64,000 nucleotides of DNA from Sabethes cyaneus (GCF_943734655.1 NC_071354.1:12432001-12496000), one strand, 5' to 3'. Counted from the first letter of the stretch, positions 1 to 12,795 are shown. The notes: generated by a model not told the origin, from the letters alone. Numbers and translations are program-made.

Positions 1-232
1 GTATCTGGTTTTGTTCCAGCTTGCTTTCAATATTAGCCATGAACAGCTCACACAGGAACGGTGATAATGGATTGCCCATCGGTACACCTTTCAACTGCTT
101 GTAATAGTTGTTTCTGAATGTGAAGTAGTTCTCCTCCATACAAAAACGTGTCAGCTTTAAATAACCTTCCACCTTTTTTTCTCCATACGTTGTCCTCATG
201 TTGTTTCAATAGACTTCTAAGAGGCTTATCGA
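1..232 (-). pseudogene. Penelope-like element reverse transcriptase fragment
   Basis: Read on the minus strand, about 1-170 encodes a reverse transcriptase segment containing YYKQLKGVPMGNPLSPFLCE and then FMANIESKLEQNQ. The GxPMGxPLSP core followed by a conserved helix is typical of Penelope-like retroelements, whose RT is related to telomerase. Upstream coding (about 170-232, with VIDKPLRSLLKQHEDNVW) lies in another frame, so there is a frameshift near the A/T homopolymer at 174-181. The element is cut by the window start, so the catalytic YxDD box and any GIY-YIG endonuclease would lie outside. The family call rests on motif recognition; another RT with a PMG box is the alternative. Confidence 0.72.
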
Positions 233-3200
233 TCACTGAAATCGGTTTAGTGGTTGGTAAAACAAGTATTTAAATATCGTAAAGTGTCTTGTTTTAAGCT
301 TGGGCAATCAGAGATTGGTTGGTTGGTATTGATTATTATTAGAGAGCGGTTTTAAATCTGGAAGTTCATTCGCCACTCACAATCAGAGATGTTTGAATTA
401 AGAAATATCAGTGAATTTAAATCATACAGCCGTAAACAAAAAATCGGCCAACTAGGAAGCGGCATAGAATTGGTAAAATGCCCTTCTTCTTGATACGACT
501 GAACAGATCCTGTCCTAGTACTACAATAATACTATAACGGTAGCATCACGCTATCAGGAAAAAACCACCCCTTACAAGTCAATCAAATTCTTGCATCCCG
601 TGAAACCAACCAGGATCCTCTCGAATTAATCCCCTCATTCATTAACTGCCAAATTGCATTTGTATAACCTCTGTGTCCACGGTTTCCCCCGCACGATGAC
701 CGTTTATTTTACGTCGTTCCGAAACTTCCTGCCGTTGCATGAAATTGAATGACGGGACTGTTTTATTTTTTGTCTCAGGCCCATCACGCGCTGCAGCGCC
801 ACTGGACGACGGGAGAGATGTGATGAATGTCACATCAAGTCGAATCGATCCCCTCCGCGGTTCCGGCCGTCACAATCCGGCTCCGCCGCGTTACAACAAA
901 CTCTCAACCCCCCATATTGTACGGCCTCGAACGGTTTGCCGCGAAAGCCAGAGCCTAAATTAATTGATTTATCTTCCTGTCATTCGAGGTGGTGGTTATT
1001 CCATTTTTTGTTGTCGGAGAAATTCAAAAACCGATAAATTAAAACGGAAAACGATTTTGTCAATTTGTTGAAGCGCAGTTTGCGATGAACACGAAACAAA
1101 AACAGAAAAAAAAGCTTAGTGTCCGTGTCACGCCTGCCCTGCCGCTGCCAGCCACCCCGCTTCACTCAATCACTCAGTGCAGCGTGCAGGATCCAGTGTG
1201 CAGGAGGGTTCGATATGTGTGTATCGGAACGTACGGTACGAGCCTGCTTGGATGGCTTCATCCAATGGCATCAATTTTGCATCAATTTCAGCGATAATGA
1301 CACCCAATCAATAAAAATAAAGGTGTAATGTGGTGAAATGGGAGAGCTGACGCTCGAATGAATTATGTACTATTTATATACCTACCCTCAGTGCACCGAG
1401 GAAGTGGTACAGGAACTGAGCCACGGAGCGAGTGGGTGGTATTGGGGGCAGAACAAATGACATTTTCAACTGATGCACAATTTTAATGGTGGAACAATTT
1501 ATCAGATTATCCCGTTTTCTCTTTTTTTATGTGCAATTTAAGTCGATTACCGGTTGGCTTTGTAGCGTATTGTACGGAATAACTAGATGTGTCAAATACG
1601 TTTATGAATGTAATAACAATGACGGTTTTATTTGCTTCAAATTAAACAGCTCGTTGAATTAAATTTGTAACATGATTGATTTCGATCGACCAGTTTTACG
1701 CAGAAGTTCGTGACATTTCAACTAACGCTGACAAAAAATATCACTTCTATGTATTGTTGGCTAAATTTATACTCACTTACAATACGTTACTAAAACTACC
1801 AACAAGATGTAGATAATGCCATTGCAACAATTGAAAAAAGTAAATTTTTCCTTCTAAACAGCCACTCGAAATAGTAATATGCATTTGAATGCAGTAATTC
1901 AAGCGGCACACTCGAGTGCATCGTTACAATTATAAATGTTCGAACCAACCGAGCGGCGGGTACTAACCTCCCCCCATCCGATCCGCACCGGTTCGAAACA
2001 AGTAACAAACCAGAAAATTGAAATTGCTGCATGCTATTACTTCCACTCCGGTGAGGATCATTTGGCCGACCGACCGAAGCACTAGCAGTGAATGCTGCAC
2101 ACAGCACACTCTCCATATACGACGACGACGACGACGAGGACGGTTTTCATTCCACCTCAGCCGGGCCCCAACCAGGTGACTTCGGTTGCCCAACCGACCA
2201 GGCTCTAATCCATATCCGTAGTTGTAGATTCTCCTTGGTTGTGTCTGGCCACCTAGAGGACCATCATCCGGACGGACACGCTGGAGATTCTGCCCCAGGT
2301 CGGTCTCTCCAGCACAGTACAGTACAGCACAGCACAGCGAGAACTTCGTGAGAGCGTCCGGAGGAGAAGCCAGACACGGACGATTCCGGGCTGCCGATCC
2401 TCTCCGTCGGTGGACGTGGAAGCAAAAAAGCCAAACCCGTATCATCATCATCATCCGAAATTTCTCGAACTCGGAGTTGGAGGTTTTGTTCAAATTTAAT
2501 ATCATCCGTTTGGTGACTGCTTCGACTGCTGTCGCTTTGTCGTTGCATTTGCCAGTCGGTTTAGAAGTCGCAGTCGAAGTGAGCAGAGAGACAAAAAGAC
2601 GAAGCAGATAATCCTCTTTCTATGTTAAATTGTTAAATAATATTGAATTAAATCCTTTTTTATGGTACGTTGAAGGATTTCCCTTGAGGCTTCGGTGAAC
2701 TGAGATGCGTATAGCTAGCTGCTGCACCACTGTTGCTATGAATTTTGATGATGATTATAGCCGAGGAAACTGATGCCCGTGGGACCTGTGGCAGATTCCC
2801 GTTCATCCTGTTCGTCCGTAGTCAACCCGGTCGGTCGTGAGAAGAATAAGATATCACAATCACCCGACCAGGCCAATTGACATCATGAACGGATTGTCGT
2901 TCGTGTCAATAAGAGCATTTTCACCCTCATCCCAGTCCCGGAGATGTCTGCTGTAATTGCATTATAAAAGCTCGTCCTTGTGAAACAGTATATCGTCCTC
3001 CTGCGTGTTCGGGGGTGGTGGTTCATTGTCACGGGGGACATTTTACAGCACTTGAGAAGTGTAATAAAACGTACACTTTTGCGTGGTCTGATCCTGCTTT
3101 GACAGGCTTTGGTCGGTTTGCCAGTGGAGAGCCTATACCTACATGGCACCAGAAACCAGCCGACCAGTGGGAACACAAATCACAAATGGTTCTAAATTTA

Positions 3201-3600
3201 TGCAAATGTAAACGTGCTCGTTGCGCGGTCGATTCGCTGCCCGGTTACCTTTCGATTCGGTTCGAACCCGTCTGGTCCGGAATTTACGGACGGCTGCAGC
3301 GGAATCCCTGATGGCCAGTGTCAAACTTCATGTCTTGGTAGAGGATTTTTTTGTATTGTTTGAGTTTAATCGAATAAATTTTATAAGATGCCGAATTAGA
3401 ATTGTGATTGCTTGGTAAATTATAATTATTCAACTGGCATACTACTAAATGACTTGCTATATTTTTCAAATTTATGACCAAATCAATTTATTTTACAAAA
3501 CCGTTGCCATGCATCGCAATTAACAATTAACAAAACGTAGTTTGCAGTCTTAATTTTTAGAAAATAAAGTTACATTGGCTAGCAGCAGATACAATGCAGA
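233..3600. other. Unclassified non-repetitive DNA
   Basis: No coding sequence or mobile element is recognised. There are several GC-richer patches (about 780-930, 2050-2450, 3210-3300), a short GAC run at 2121-2138 and ACAGT/ACAGC runs at about 2311-2336. Open frames here are under 200 codons, overlap on both strands and match nothing recognised. It may be old unique host DNA such as an intron or intergenic regulatory sequence. Confidence 0.4.
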
Positions 3601-5149
3601 AGCAGATACAATGGATTTAAAACGAAACCAATCATTCAAAAATCCGAGGTCTCTTATTTTCTCAGAAAATTCCAAGAGATATTTTCATTTTTTCTCGATA
3701 GTGAAAAACTGTCATTGATGGCACATTACTGCCCGTTAGTTTTTCGATCATATCTCGCGAACGAAAATTAAAGAACGAACCGTATTCTAGTGATGGCGTT
3801 TGGTATCGGTTGAATCGGAAAAAATGTGTTTGGTATATCTGCCATGCAACATGTGACTAGTTAGAAATTTGAGTCACTAAAGCTATGCTAACCGTTTCCT
3901 CTCAGTTGCCTTTTCCATATCATATCTACATGTGTCCGAGCATGTTCATAGTGCAAAATCACACATTCGCATCAAGTGGCATATTCCGGCCGTTTCATAG
4001 TTCGCATAATTTCATAGTTCGCAATGGTTTGAAATAGTTTTCATATTTCTATGATAAAGCATAGCATAGTTATGCCACTCGTGACAAGAAGAAAACATGA
4101 ATCATCCTGTGTCATTTTACAGCTGGTCATCCGTAAAGACAAACAATTGAAGGAGCTTCTGAATGGGGCCATTCCCAGGGATAACGTATTGTCGAGCGTT
4201 TAAGCCGTTTTGCCCCTAAAGAAAATCGGGAAGAAAGCCCAGAATCGTAAACCGTGTTTTGTCGATTGCCCAATACCGTTCTTTTCAGAACGAACGCCGA
4301 ACAATGCTCAGCGGGTACTGGTAAGTTCTGACGGTTTCTGAATATCGTGCACTTAGGACCATCGTTGGCGTGGTATGTGAGAATGGTGTATAGAAGAGAC
4401 GTATGAACCACAAGCTGGCATAAATGGGCGACAATCAACTTTCGTATCTTGATGGACGCGAGTCGGAAATAAGGAATTTGACAGCGGAGAAAACGTTCGG
4501 AACAGAATTGCAAAGTATCAATACGACGAGCTTGTTTGTTTTTATTGGTAAACGGCTGGACATCAGTGCCTCGCGTACCTGCATGATATGAAATAGACCC
4601 CACAGTGGTCCTTAGCCTCTTATTAGGCCACTTCTGTCCCGTCCTCCTTGTGGTTGCTTGCTTCTACCAGCCAAGAGCCGGGCTTGCTCTTGCCGTATCA
4701 AGAATTCCTCTCCACTGTACTCGATTCTAGGCTACTCGTCGTCAATTGGTTGAGCGTCTCGATACACTCTCAAGTTTCGATGACTTGAAGAGAACAGATT
4801 TCACTGCACAGCCTCTCAACTTTCGCCAAGTGTACGATGGGAATCTCTGCAAGTTGTGCCAGCAACTCATGGTTCATACGTCTACGCCACTTTCCGCTAT
4901 CCGTTTGTAGAGAAAAGCCTAGGTGCTACATTCCGTTATCGAAACACGAAGTTTCGTTTTTTTATCTGACAGACTTCGCAACCAGATATCAGAGTACAGA
5001 ACAATTGCGGGGCTAGTGCTACGATCCTATTGACTTTAGCAGCCTCTCCGAGCCAAGTTTCAAACATACGACGACTGGCTTATTAGACCAGCATCGTACC
5101 ACAAGGCCAACTGGGAGGTTATTCGGCTGCACTCCGCTCAAAATAGTTT
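3601..5149. other. Unclassified DNA, probably decayed repeat
   Basis: AT-rich to about 4120, then more balanced. The sequence at 4690-4960 sits directly downstream (in minus orientation) of the RTE fragment at 5150-5640 and may be its 3' part. The minus-strand frame at 4127-4603 and the plus-strand frame around 4380-4560 are both open in patches, but neither contains a motif I recognise. Confidence 0.35.
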
Positions 5150-5640
5150 TCGCAATACTTTTCGTTCAAATACTGCAAATGCACGCATGTCTTCCGTAAG
5201 TAAAGTTACAATCTCAAGTCAGTTTTAAGCGGCGGCGAATGCTCCATGATCGAAGCGTCTTTCGGAGGGAAAAGTAGGCTAGATTTCCAGCTTGAATGTG
5301 TTGTTGAATATCCGTACTCGTATTATTGTCGGCGGTGACCAGAGATCCCAAATATACGAACACATCAATCACTTCCAGTTAATCGCCGTCAATAGTCACT
5401 GTACGTGGGAGGCAAACGTTGCTTTCTCTGGAGCCTCTTCCTACCATATATTTGGTTTTCGATGCATTAATTTGTAACCCTAGCCTCCTAGACTCCGTTT
5501 TTAGTCTGGTGTAGATCTTCTCGTGATACGAGCCGGAAAGGAGCAACCTTAGCGGGGATCGGGTAACCAAACCCGGTGAAAACTAAGGTCGTATACCGAC
5601 AGGGAAGGAGGTGAATGCTGATTATAATAACAAGGAATAA
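5150..5640 (-). pseudogene. RTE-type LINE reverse transcriptase C-terminal remnant
   Basis: The minus strand encodes YTRLKTESRRLGLQINASKT and KYMVGRG, followed by TVTIDGD (5379-5530). In other frames there are pieces resembling VFVYLGSLVTADNN and then GNLAYFSLRKTLRSWSIRRR (about 5200-5380). This order (INASKTKYM, then FVYLG, then LRKTL) is that of the thumb and connection region of insect RTE/BovB-like LINEs. Several frameshifts and stops show it is dead. It lies tail to head with the opposite-strand RTE remnant that begins near 6020. Confidence 0.72.
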
Positions 5641-6019
5641 CCTTCTCAGTTTTGAGCGTCTGTTTCCATGTGACTGATGGCTTTTGGTGGCTTGGTGATT
5701 CTTCAAACAACTGTGCGGTTGTACTCCTGTACTTTGTACTGTGCGGTTAGGAGTGACTTACGACAGCGTCTTCTGCCAGACCGGTGGACATGGACCAATA
5801 ATTTACAAAAGCGTCCGATCGAGAGCGGCTGAATTAGAAAACGCAGTGCCTAAAATGGCAGTACATTCAGTATGCACAAAGGCGACGAAATAAGGACATG
5901 GGATGGATGCTTGGTACCTCTAACTGCAGATTTTCTGGGAGCCAGGTACCGGAAAGTTCGGCATCATAGTACAACAGCAGATTTTTCGGAAAGGCGAGAA
6001 GGTGTGGAGGATTCGCGAC
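5641..6019. other. Unclassified spacer between opposed RTE remnants
   Basis: No motif is recognised. A short plus-strand frame (5872-6075) runs into the RTE remnant downstream and could be its degraded upstream part. Confidence 0.3.
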
Positions 6020-6578
6020 GGCCAGGCCAATTTTACCAAAGCGGTGGAGCAACCAACAAACTGGGAGCTGGATAAAGGCCGTTTTTCAACTACACCATCA
6101 TACACGTGCACTCTCCACACGAAGATAGACCTGACGACAAAAAGCAAGCATGGAACTGGAGACAACATACGATAGCTGTTTCCCACGGGACATCAAGATC
6201 GTTATCGGGGATATGAACGCCCATATCAACAAGGAGGTGATGTATAGACCGGTGATCGGGCCATATAGCCTGCATACCGACACGAGAGATGGTAGGCTGC
6301 GATACAACAACTTTGCGGCTTCCCGAGGCCTGGTGTTCAGCAGCATTTCCTTTCCCCGTAAAGATATCCACAAAGCCACTTGCGATCATCTGCCCAACGA
6401 ACATTCAACCAAGTCGACCGAGAATATGTCCAGTTTTCTTCGAATATCACCAACATATGCTTCGTACGGGATGCCGATGTCCACTCGGACCATTACCTAG
6501 TCTCGATAGGTACTTATACCTCGGGAAAAGACCACCCTTCTCGGTTAAAAATTTGGCAATCAGATAACCCGCGAGTTA

Positions 6579-7152
6579 GAGCTCTGTAGTCGCAAAGTTA
6601 CCGAGTCTGCATTAACAACCGAATGGTCATGGGTTCGAATCTTAGTAGAATCAGGGGTGACATTGCGATTCTCGTTTCGAGTGATTTTGGTTCGTTTCGC
6701 CCATTCGTTTAACGAATTTGAAACGAACCAAAATGTCTCGAAACGAGTATCGCAATGTCACCCCAGGCCATTCGATGTCAAAGTGACTTTAACATGGGTT
6801 TAATCTCAGGCCCCTCATCACCCTTCCTTCATGCTGAATTCTAAATTATCCCGATAATGCCTATTGACAGTTGAAAAACGACTCTTATAGTAAAATGCAC
6901 TGGTTAGCTGCGCTAGGAATGGCTCTAATTGAGGACGGCGCTATCATGTGGAACGAGGTGGGTAAAGTAGAGAAAGCATTGAAGGAAGGGTGCCCAATAA
7001 CACACAAGCACGCATAAAATCCAATAAACATATCGCTCACTCAATAGCGATAATCGCAAAAATAAATGCATTGCGGGTTATACAGCAAACACCCGGGCGA
7101 TATCACAATAGATCAACGATACTTGTCGCAGTGATGAGTCCATACAGGAAAA
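6579..7152 (+). mobile_element. tRNA-derived SINE insertion (SINE family 2) with 15-bp target duplication
   Basis: The insert is flanked by ATAACCCGCGAGTTA at 6564-6578 and again at 7153-7167, a perfect 15-bp target duplication inside the RTE remnant. It opens with a tRNA-like head whose B-box-like part is GGTTCGAATCTTAG (about 6632-6645). A related copy lies in reverse at 21178-21345. Part of the insert (6654-6764) is a later MITE. The 3' part (6850-7152) has no recognised family. Length and duplication size are consistent with LINE-driven retrotransposition. Confidence 0.78.
6654..6764. mobile_element. Palindromic MITE inside the SINE
   Basis: An inverted repeat covers almost the whole element: GGGGTGACATTGCGAT at the left end, ATCGCAATGTCACCCC at the right, arms of about 46 bp, and a loop near GCCCATTCGTTTAAC. 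It separates TAGAATCAGG from GCCATTCGATGTC, which are contiguous in the other SINE copy (minus strand, 21178-21345). A CAGG on each side (6652-6655 and 6764-6767) could be a 4-bp target duplication, but the exact ends are uncertain. Confidence 0.75.
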
Positions 7153-7247
7153 ATAACCCGCGAGTTACCGAGAACTACGTGCACCTACTGGATGAAGCTC
7201 TACCTTCCTCTGCGGAGGTGCTTTGACCCACGTAGACGGGATGGAGC

Positions 7248-7539
7248 CAGGGTTGCCACATGCACAGATTATTCTGTGTTTAACAGATATTTAAAAGAAA
7301 CCGCCTGTATAGAATCTGCATGCATAGAATACAGATTTTCGCCAAATTACACAGATTAAACAGATTTTTGAGCTTTTACATGAGAGTGAAACAGACGGAA
7401 ATAGTCAGCAAAATGATTCTCAATCTCTTTCACTCTCATTGTTTTGCATTGGACAGATTTTTGCACAGATATTTTTCCTCGCCATACAGATTGTCAGATT
7501 TTTCCAACAAAAAACACAGAATTACATGTGGCATCCCTG
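7248..7539. mobile_element. hAT-type MITE with 8-bp target duplication
   Basis: The 292-bp element starts CAGGGTTGCCACATG and ends with the complement of CAGGGATGCCACATG (one mismatch in 15). It is flanked by GATGGAGC at 7240-7247 and 7540-7547. An 8-bp duplication with CAGGG termini is characteristic of the hAT superfamily. No transposase is encoded. It interrupts the RTE remnant. Confidence 0.88.
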
Positions 7540-8130
7540 GATGGAGCAGTATACGCTCGACTACGACTGCAAAGTGACGCAATGAAGAAACCCCGAGTGC
7601 ACGAAATGACTAGTTTGACGGGGAATGCCTGTTAGCGATGGACAGGAGAAAAAGATCTTGGAAAAACTACCTAAGTATTTCCACGAGGGAAAATTTGGTC
7701 AAACATCGACGATTTGATCACGATCCTAAGGAAGTGAAAAGTACCAGAAGAAGGACAGAGATCGTGAAAAGCTAGAACAACTATTCCGGGCTAATGAGAC
7801 GCGTTAGTACTATGAGAAGGGACACCAATCTCGAAGAAATACGGCGAGAAATCGGTCAGTTGGTAACTAATAGAGCCGTTGGAAAGGACCAACTGCCGGC
7901 AGAACATTACAAAAATGGCAAAGAACCACTTGCAACGGCATTTCACTGAATAATTTCAAGGATTTGACGGAGATGAAACTACGTGAAAAGTGATTTTTCC
8001 CATCTATAAAATGGACGATCGGCTCGATTGCTGCAAGTACCGCGATATTGCGCTGATTACCGCCTACAAGGTGCTCTCCCAGCTCTCTTGCTTTTTTAAG
8101 GCCATCTATTCCCAATAGCAAGGCAATTTT

Positions 8131-8499
8131 TACAGGCAGATTAAGGTGCTGCTATGGAAAATCACCTTTCACCATGATCTGAAACGAGAGTGCAACTTCT
8201 TGCTGTATTTAGATGTAAATTCGAATTAATACGTCAAACCCTCTCGAGGTTCTAGTACTATCATGATACTCTCGAGGCACGTATAGAGAGCAATTAAAGA
8301 AGACAGTCAGTCTTGATATGCGACCAGATAACAGATTTTATCTATTATAAATTTACATCACGGCCCTGGTTACTTGGTGAAATTAATACAGCGAGTGAAA
8401 TCATAAAATATTTTACTTCTGGCAGCATAAACATCGTTTTTGAAAACGATCAAAATTTCAAATGATTGATTGTATAAATCCTACGTTATGCGGGTTCAA
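8131..8499. other. Unclassified spacer
   Basis: No coding motif. It holds CCTCTCGAGG-like palindromic stretches near 8240-8280 and GGTTACTTGG at 8367-8376, which resembles the terminus of the CCCAAG-ended MITEs elsewhere in the window. No full element could be delimited. Confidence 0.3.
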
Positions 8500-9460
8500 A
8501 TTGGCCTCCGCAAACGTCTAAAAAGTTTTTGGAAGTTAAATTGAAACGAAAACATCCTGTTATTTACTCTTTCTCGATGATGCGGAAGCAAATAGTACTT
8601 TGGAATCATGTGAGTTGTTGTGAAATTTTTTTGCTTCTGTTTTTGCCGAAAAACCTGCATCTGATTCGAAAGCTGTCGTTGCATCTAGTGATGTTCTTGC
8701 TGACTTAGTGGATATAAGTACTTTTGAAATATCTCCCGATATGAATCTGTCAGCTGCTAAAAGATGAAACGTCGTCTGTGTACGGAAAATTTTCGACGAT
8801 CTAGAAAAAGTCATTCATGTTCCGTGTTTTTAAATGTGGCGACTGTCGGAACGTTCGAAACTAGCGTGGCATCCCAAGTATTTCTGCTTCGTCCAAACTT
8901 TTTGAAACAGCAGTGAACAATTTTATTCTTGCAAGAACAAAGCGTTTTGTCTCCACCGATCAACATGGACTTATGCCTGGTCGATTCGTAAGCACGAACC
9001 TTCCATTTCACGTCCACTTATGTATCTCACAAGGAACAAAGGTCACATATTCGATTGTATAGGTCATAAAATACTACAGCGGAAGATTTTACGACTTGAT
9101 GGATCTCGAAATTTTACGAAATGGCTCGGCTCCTACCTATGCGGCAGAGTTCTACGTGTGTAGCTTGAGTTCCACTTCTTCTCTTCTCGGGTATACCTCA
9201 AGGCAGCAACGTGGAACCTTTCTGTTTTTGCTATTTGTGAACAATATTGCTTCGCTGCTTGGAGTTGGATGCAAACTGATGTATGCTGATTACTTGAGAT
9301 TATATTCAGTAATTCGTTCCATAGACGATTGTATCCGGCTTCAAAGACTCTTGGATGTGTTTGTTGGTTGGTGCAAGAAAAATTGGCTTGTTATCAGCAT
9401 CGCAAAATGACAAGTGATGACTCTCCCCCGCATTGCCAGTCCGGTTGCTTTCAACTACCA
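8500..9460 (+). pseudogene. CR1/T1-like LINE reverse transcriptase remnant
   Basis: Pieces in three frames follow the same order as the larger LINE at 61822-64000. They are KSFW-like coding near 8520, SSDVLADLVDISTFEISPDM (about 8686-8745), STDQHGLMPGRFVSTNLPF (about 8955-9010), CKLMYADYLRLYSVIRS (about 9270-9320) and DVFVGWCKKNWLVIS (about 9353-9398). The RT catalytic box reads YADY instead of YADD. Stops and frameshifts are frequent. Clade assignment is by resemblance to mosquito CR1-group elements (T1, Q); Jockey is the alternative. Confidence 0.75.
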
Positions 9461-12400
9461 AGTATAATTTTTAACTTTTGAGAAAGAATTTCTAAAAGAA
9501 ATAAAATTGTGAGCATGCAATGGAGACGCATGGTGTTCTATTTTCACTTGCAATTAAACGGATATTTTCGGCTATTATACCATTTTGATGAATGCTTTCT
9601 TAATTATATTGATTACTGCAAAATGTATTGGATGTAACGTCGATAAGCAATCAAACCTAACTTTCCCTCCCTGAATTTAACCCTGAAACCCCGCGCCAGC
9701 TGCTTGCGCTGTAATACCATCGAAAAGCGATCACACATACATTCTGATTAGACGTCTCTTGTTGTTGACCTAGCACACGACACGGCCAACCAGATACCAC
9801 CGGTTCGGCTATCCGTCACCATCGCCATCGGTGGCGGCGGCGGTGACGGCAAAAAAGATCTCACCACAAAAAAATGGCCGGACACAATTTGTACCCGTAC
9901 AACGTTCCGACGATTTACTCTCGAACGACATCACGAATTTCACCTTGTTTGCGCACCCCGTAAAGGTCTCATTTTCCACCGATATGCTTGATGTAACATA
10001 GTTCCTAACTGTCTAACACGGTGAGGTTGTAGTTTCGTAATTTTATTCAAAAGTAAATAATTCTATACGTTTTCTAAACTTTCTTTTTTTTTTGTTTTTT
10101 GATTTTCGAATTTTGACATTGTAAAACTTCAAATATTTTCTAGGTTTCTTTTCGAACCGCCCCATCGGAAACCGTTCAGTCCACTGCCATTTTCCGCGAG
10201 AAAAAAAGCACCGCTCACAAATTCTGTCGAATATGTACCAGGTAGAACCCCGGCCTCGGTAGGCAGTAACTGGAAATGATTTGGTGGCAGGTGGCCGCTA
10301 ACTTTCGAAGGGATGAAAAATGGGAAGGGGGTGATGGCATATTTTCCCACAATGGTTCCACCTAATGTCGTGTGCTGGTCAGGACCTACCAACCGCTGTG
10401 ATTGCTCTAAATTGACTGAGTAAATAGGTGATTTCTTGTTGGTGCCGGTAAACGGCACCGAATTAGTGAAAATTCCAAAAAGGAAATGAAATATCACCTT
10501 TATACGTTAAAGGTTGACAGCGGCTCGTTTGGTTTGTTTGAGGAAAAAAAATTCTCACAACTTTGTCCAAACAGTCATATAACTATAAACAATGTCACGA
10601 ACGAACGGCGGACGAAAAAACAGCAGTCAGTTTCGTGGAATATTGTGTAACAGCTCCGTACAGGGAGAAAAACTTTTATTTTTGTACGTTTAAGTAGATT
10701 AGCATTCGCCGCGGGCTGTTTCCCGTACAGCAGAAGTAAATGAATTTGTTTCTTTATTGTGTTTTTTTTCTGCTACTTGTGATGATCCCTGAAACTCCAG
10801 ATGAATCTCCGAAGGTTGCAAAAATTCCGTCCACCCTCGTTTAGTTTAGCCCGACCGACGGCCGATGAAGCCAAATGTCATTTTATGGTAAATTTCCATA
10901 TTAATTATTATGGAGATTCAAATTCAACATTCGGCAGGAAAGTAACTTCATTTACGGTGAATGCTTGCCAGGATAAATATATTCCTCCATCTTTTTTTTG
11001 GTGAGGGGAAGCCATAGGCTTTGCCGGCAAAGTTGATCGTTCGGCGTACAGCTGCATTCGTCTAGTTAAAGCATGCCGGGTGAAAAAGCAGCTAAGCTGC
11101 AGATGAAATTCGACGACAGATTGGAGCGTAAAGTTTTCTCATTTTAATTTGAAAAACGATATTTAGAGCGCTCACCGTCATAAGTGCGTTGAGTCACCTT
11201 CCAATCCCACCTCCACTAATCAAAGTTGCTCGTTCCGCTATAGGATTTTCATTACAACAGTAATTGCTATCTTCAAACCATTTCTGGAAATGATCACAGA
11301 AAACTGGGAAACAATATATTTTTCCATTATATCCCGCCATCAATTAACACATCATTGCACAAGCAGCGGCACGGCATTCCAGGTAGCTACGGGAGCTTGT
11401 ATAACACTTCCAATTTCGACATCCCATACTTTCTGCACACCCTCACTCACTCGCTCACATCATAGGTTAGGTACACATTCCAGATGAAAATCCAATGGCC
11501 GAACGGCGGCGCAAGGTAGCAGATTTATTTTCCACCTCGCAACGTCGCCGGGAGGGAGCTGCTGCAGCAGCAATTGCCAGCCTCCCACCCGAACGTCCGA
11601 GCGAATCAAATGAAGCGAAAAAGTGGAAACTAATGAGAATAAGATTGCCTCGGTCGATTCCCTCGCCGGCATCGGTCGGGATCGCCGTGCGCCATTGTTG
11701 CAACAGTAGTCTGTCAATGATCCCCGGATGGGTGGGCAGTGATTCTTTTCCTGTGTTCCGGTTCCTCGTTTCTATTTTCTTCTTACCTATTTAATTTTCT
11801 TGCCTTTGTCGTGTGATGTGGAAACGAAGTCAGGTGTGAAGAGATTGTCGGCAGGAAAAAAAATCTAATTAAGCCCTCACGTCAGTGCTTCACCACGGAG
11901 CCGGCCGCTCGTCGGTTGGCCGTTCGACTTTCACCAAGAAGTCAGACGATGCATGTGATAGGATTTCTTCTCGGCTGAAGGACATTGCATTCAGACGGGA
12001 GTTTTACTCCCGGAAGTAAGAAATATGATTATTATTATTAAATTTTTTTTTCACTTGGGCATGTTCATTTGGGGTACTTTATTCTTACGCGGGAACACTT
12101 CAAGAATGGTTTCGAATGCTGCACTGCACTGGTCTGGTCGTTAGATCTCCTCCACTACTCACCCTGAAAGGGAAGAAATGGCATCCTGCCATGCATATAT
12201 GTATGGCTGGCTTTCAGCAGAACCATGCGAGGTGGATTCTCATCTGCTTTGCTCGTTTCGTATTTTTTGATGATAGGATTTAGGCATTGAAGTGATGAAA
12301 CATGAAAGAAGAAAAAAGAGCTCCTTGCTGGTTGGTCCTAATGAGGTCGCTTGCGACGGTACCGTTGCGGTGGTAATACTGACACCGGCGGGTTTTCGCT

Positions 12401-12469
12401 GCATAGCAATAAGCTTGACTGGCTCGAAGAAAGTCCACTTTTTGCGGCAATAGAGGCCGTATATGTGAC
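9461..12469. other. Unclassified DNA with GC-richer islands
   Basis: No mobile element or exon could be supported. There is a GGC-type run at about 9828-9848 and CAG/CTG-rich sequence at 11555-11580. A 99-codon plus frame (11495-11794) starts with an Arg/Ala-rich stretch, but it has no recognised domain and ends hydrophobic. Minus-strand frames overlap it. It may be old unique intergenic or intronic DNA. Confidence 0.4.
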
Positions 12470-12795
12470 AACAACGTGACGTAAGATGTCTTCCAAGCTG
12501 GAAATCGTTCGCTGCTAGTCTACGTCAGAAGCTTTATATCGCATGATCTTGAAAACCAATTCACGGGTTTATTAAGTAAAATTATTCCTTCGTTGAACGT
12601 CTCTTTCAATAAATTAATTGCGACACGCGCCATGTGCTATGTTGCGCCATCTTGTTGAAACCATAGCTCATCCACATTAAGTGCATTCAATTGTGGGTCA
12701 CAAAGTGAATTGAAAACACACTCAATACTACACTCTACAGCAGCAACAACTTCTTCGGTACGCACAGTACGTAGGGTATGTTGCAACATCGTCGT
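12470..12795 (-). pseudogene. Decayed Tc1/mariner-like transposase fragment
   Basis: The minus strand reads VRTEEVVAAVECSIE, then directly NVDELWFQQDGAT, a stop, HMARVAINLLKETF, and KPVNWFSRSCDIKLLT. The LWFQQDGAT segment followed by PVNWxxRSCDLTPLDYF is the second and third catalytic region of a widespread insect mariner-like transposase family (often annotated DUF4817-associated). Here the last part diverges just before its final acidic residue. The N-terminal RTEE motif is fused to the catalytic core with the intervening part missing, so the copy is internally deleted as well as interrupted by stops. No terminal repeats were identified. Confidence 0.68.

Larger units (their letters stand above)
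6020..8130 (+). pseudogene. RTE-type LINE remnant (endonuclease plus start of RT), interrupted
   Basis: Coding pieces follow the order of an insect RTE LINE. First comes an apurinic-like endonuclease with NYTIIHVHSPHEDRPDD (about 6087-6137), DIKIVIGDMNAHINKEV (6190-6240), SRGLVFSSISFPRKDIHKAT (6320-6380) and, one frame over, SDHYLV (about 6480-6500). After two insertions, an RT start appears with EEIRREIGQLVTNRAVGKD (about 7828-7890), then DRLDCCKYRDIALITAYKVL (about 8017-8075). Stops and frameshifts separate the pieces, so no protein is made. The coding order resumes cleanly on either side of the SINE at 6579-7152 and the MITE at 7248-7539, so both entered an existing RTE copy. Confidence 0.75.

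Noticed and set aside
2088..2351. Asp-rich frame (SIYDDDDDED) as a possible exon
   Set aside because: The acidic run comes from a short GAC repeat; flanks have no recognised protein similarity and minus-strand frames overlap it.
11495..11794. 99-codon frame starting with an Arg/Ala-rich segment, possible small gene or exon
   Set aside because: No recognised domain, antisense frames equally open, no splice or promoter context that could be supported.
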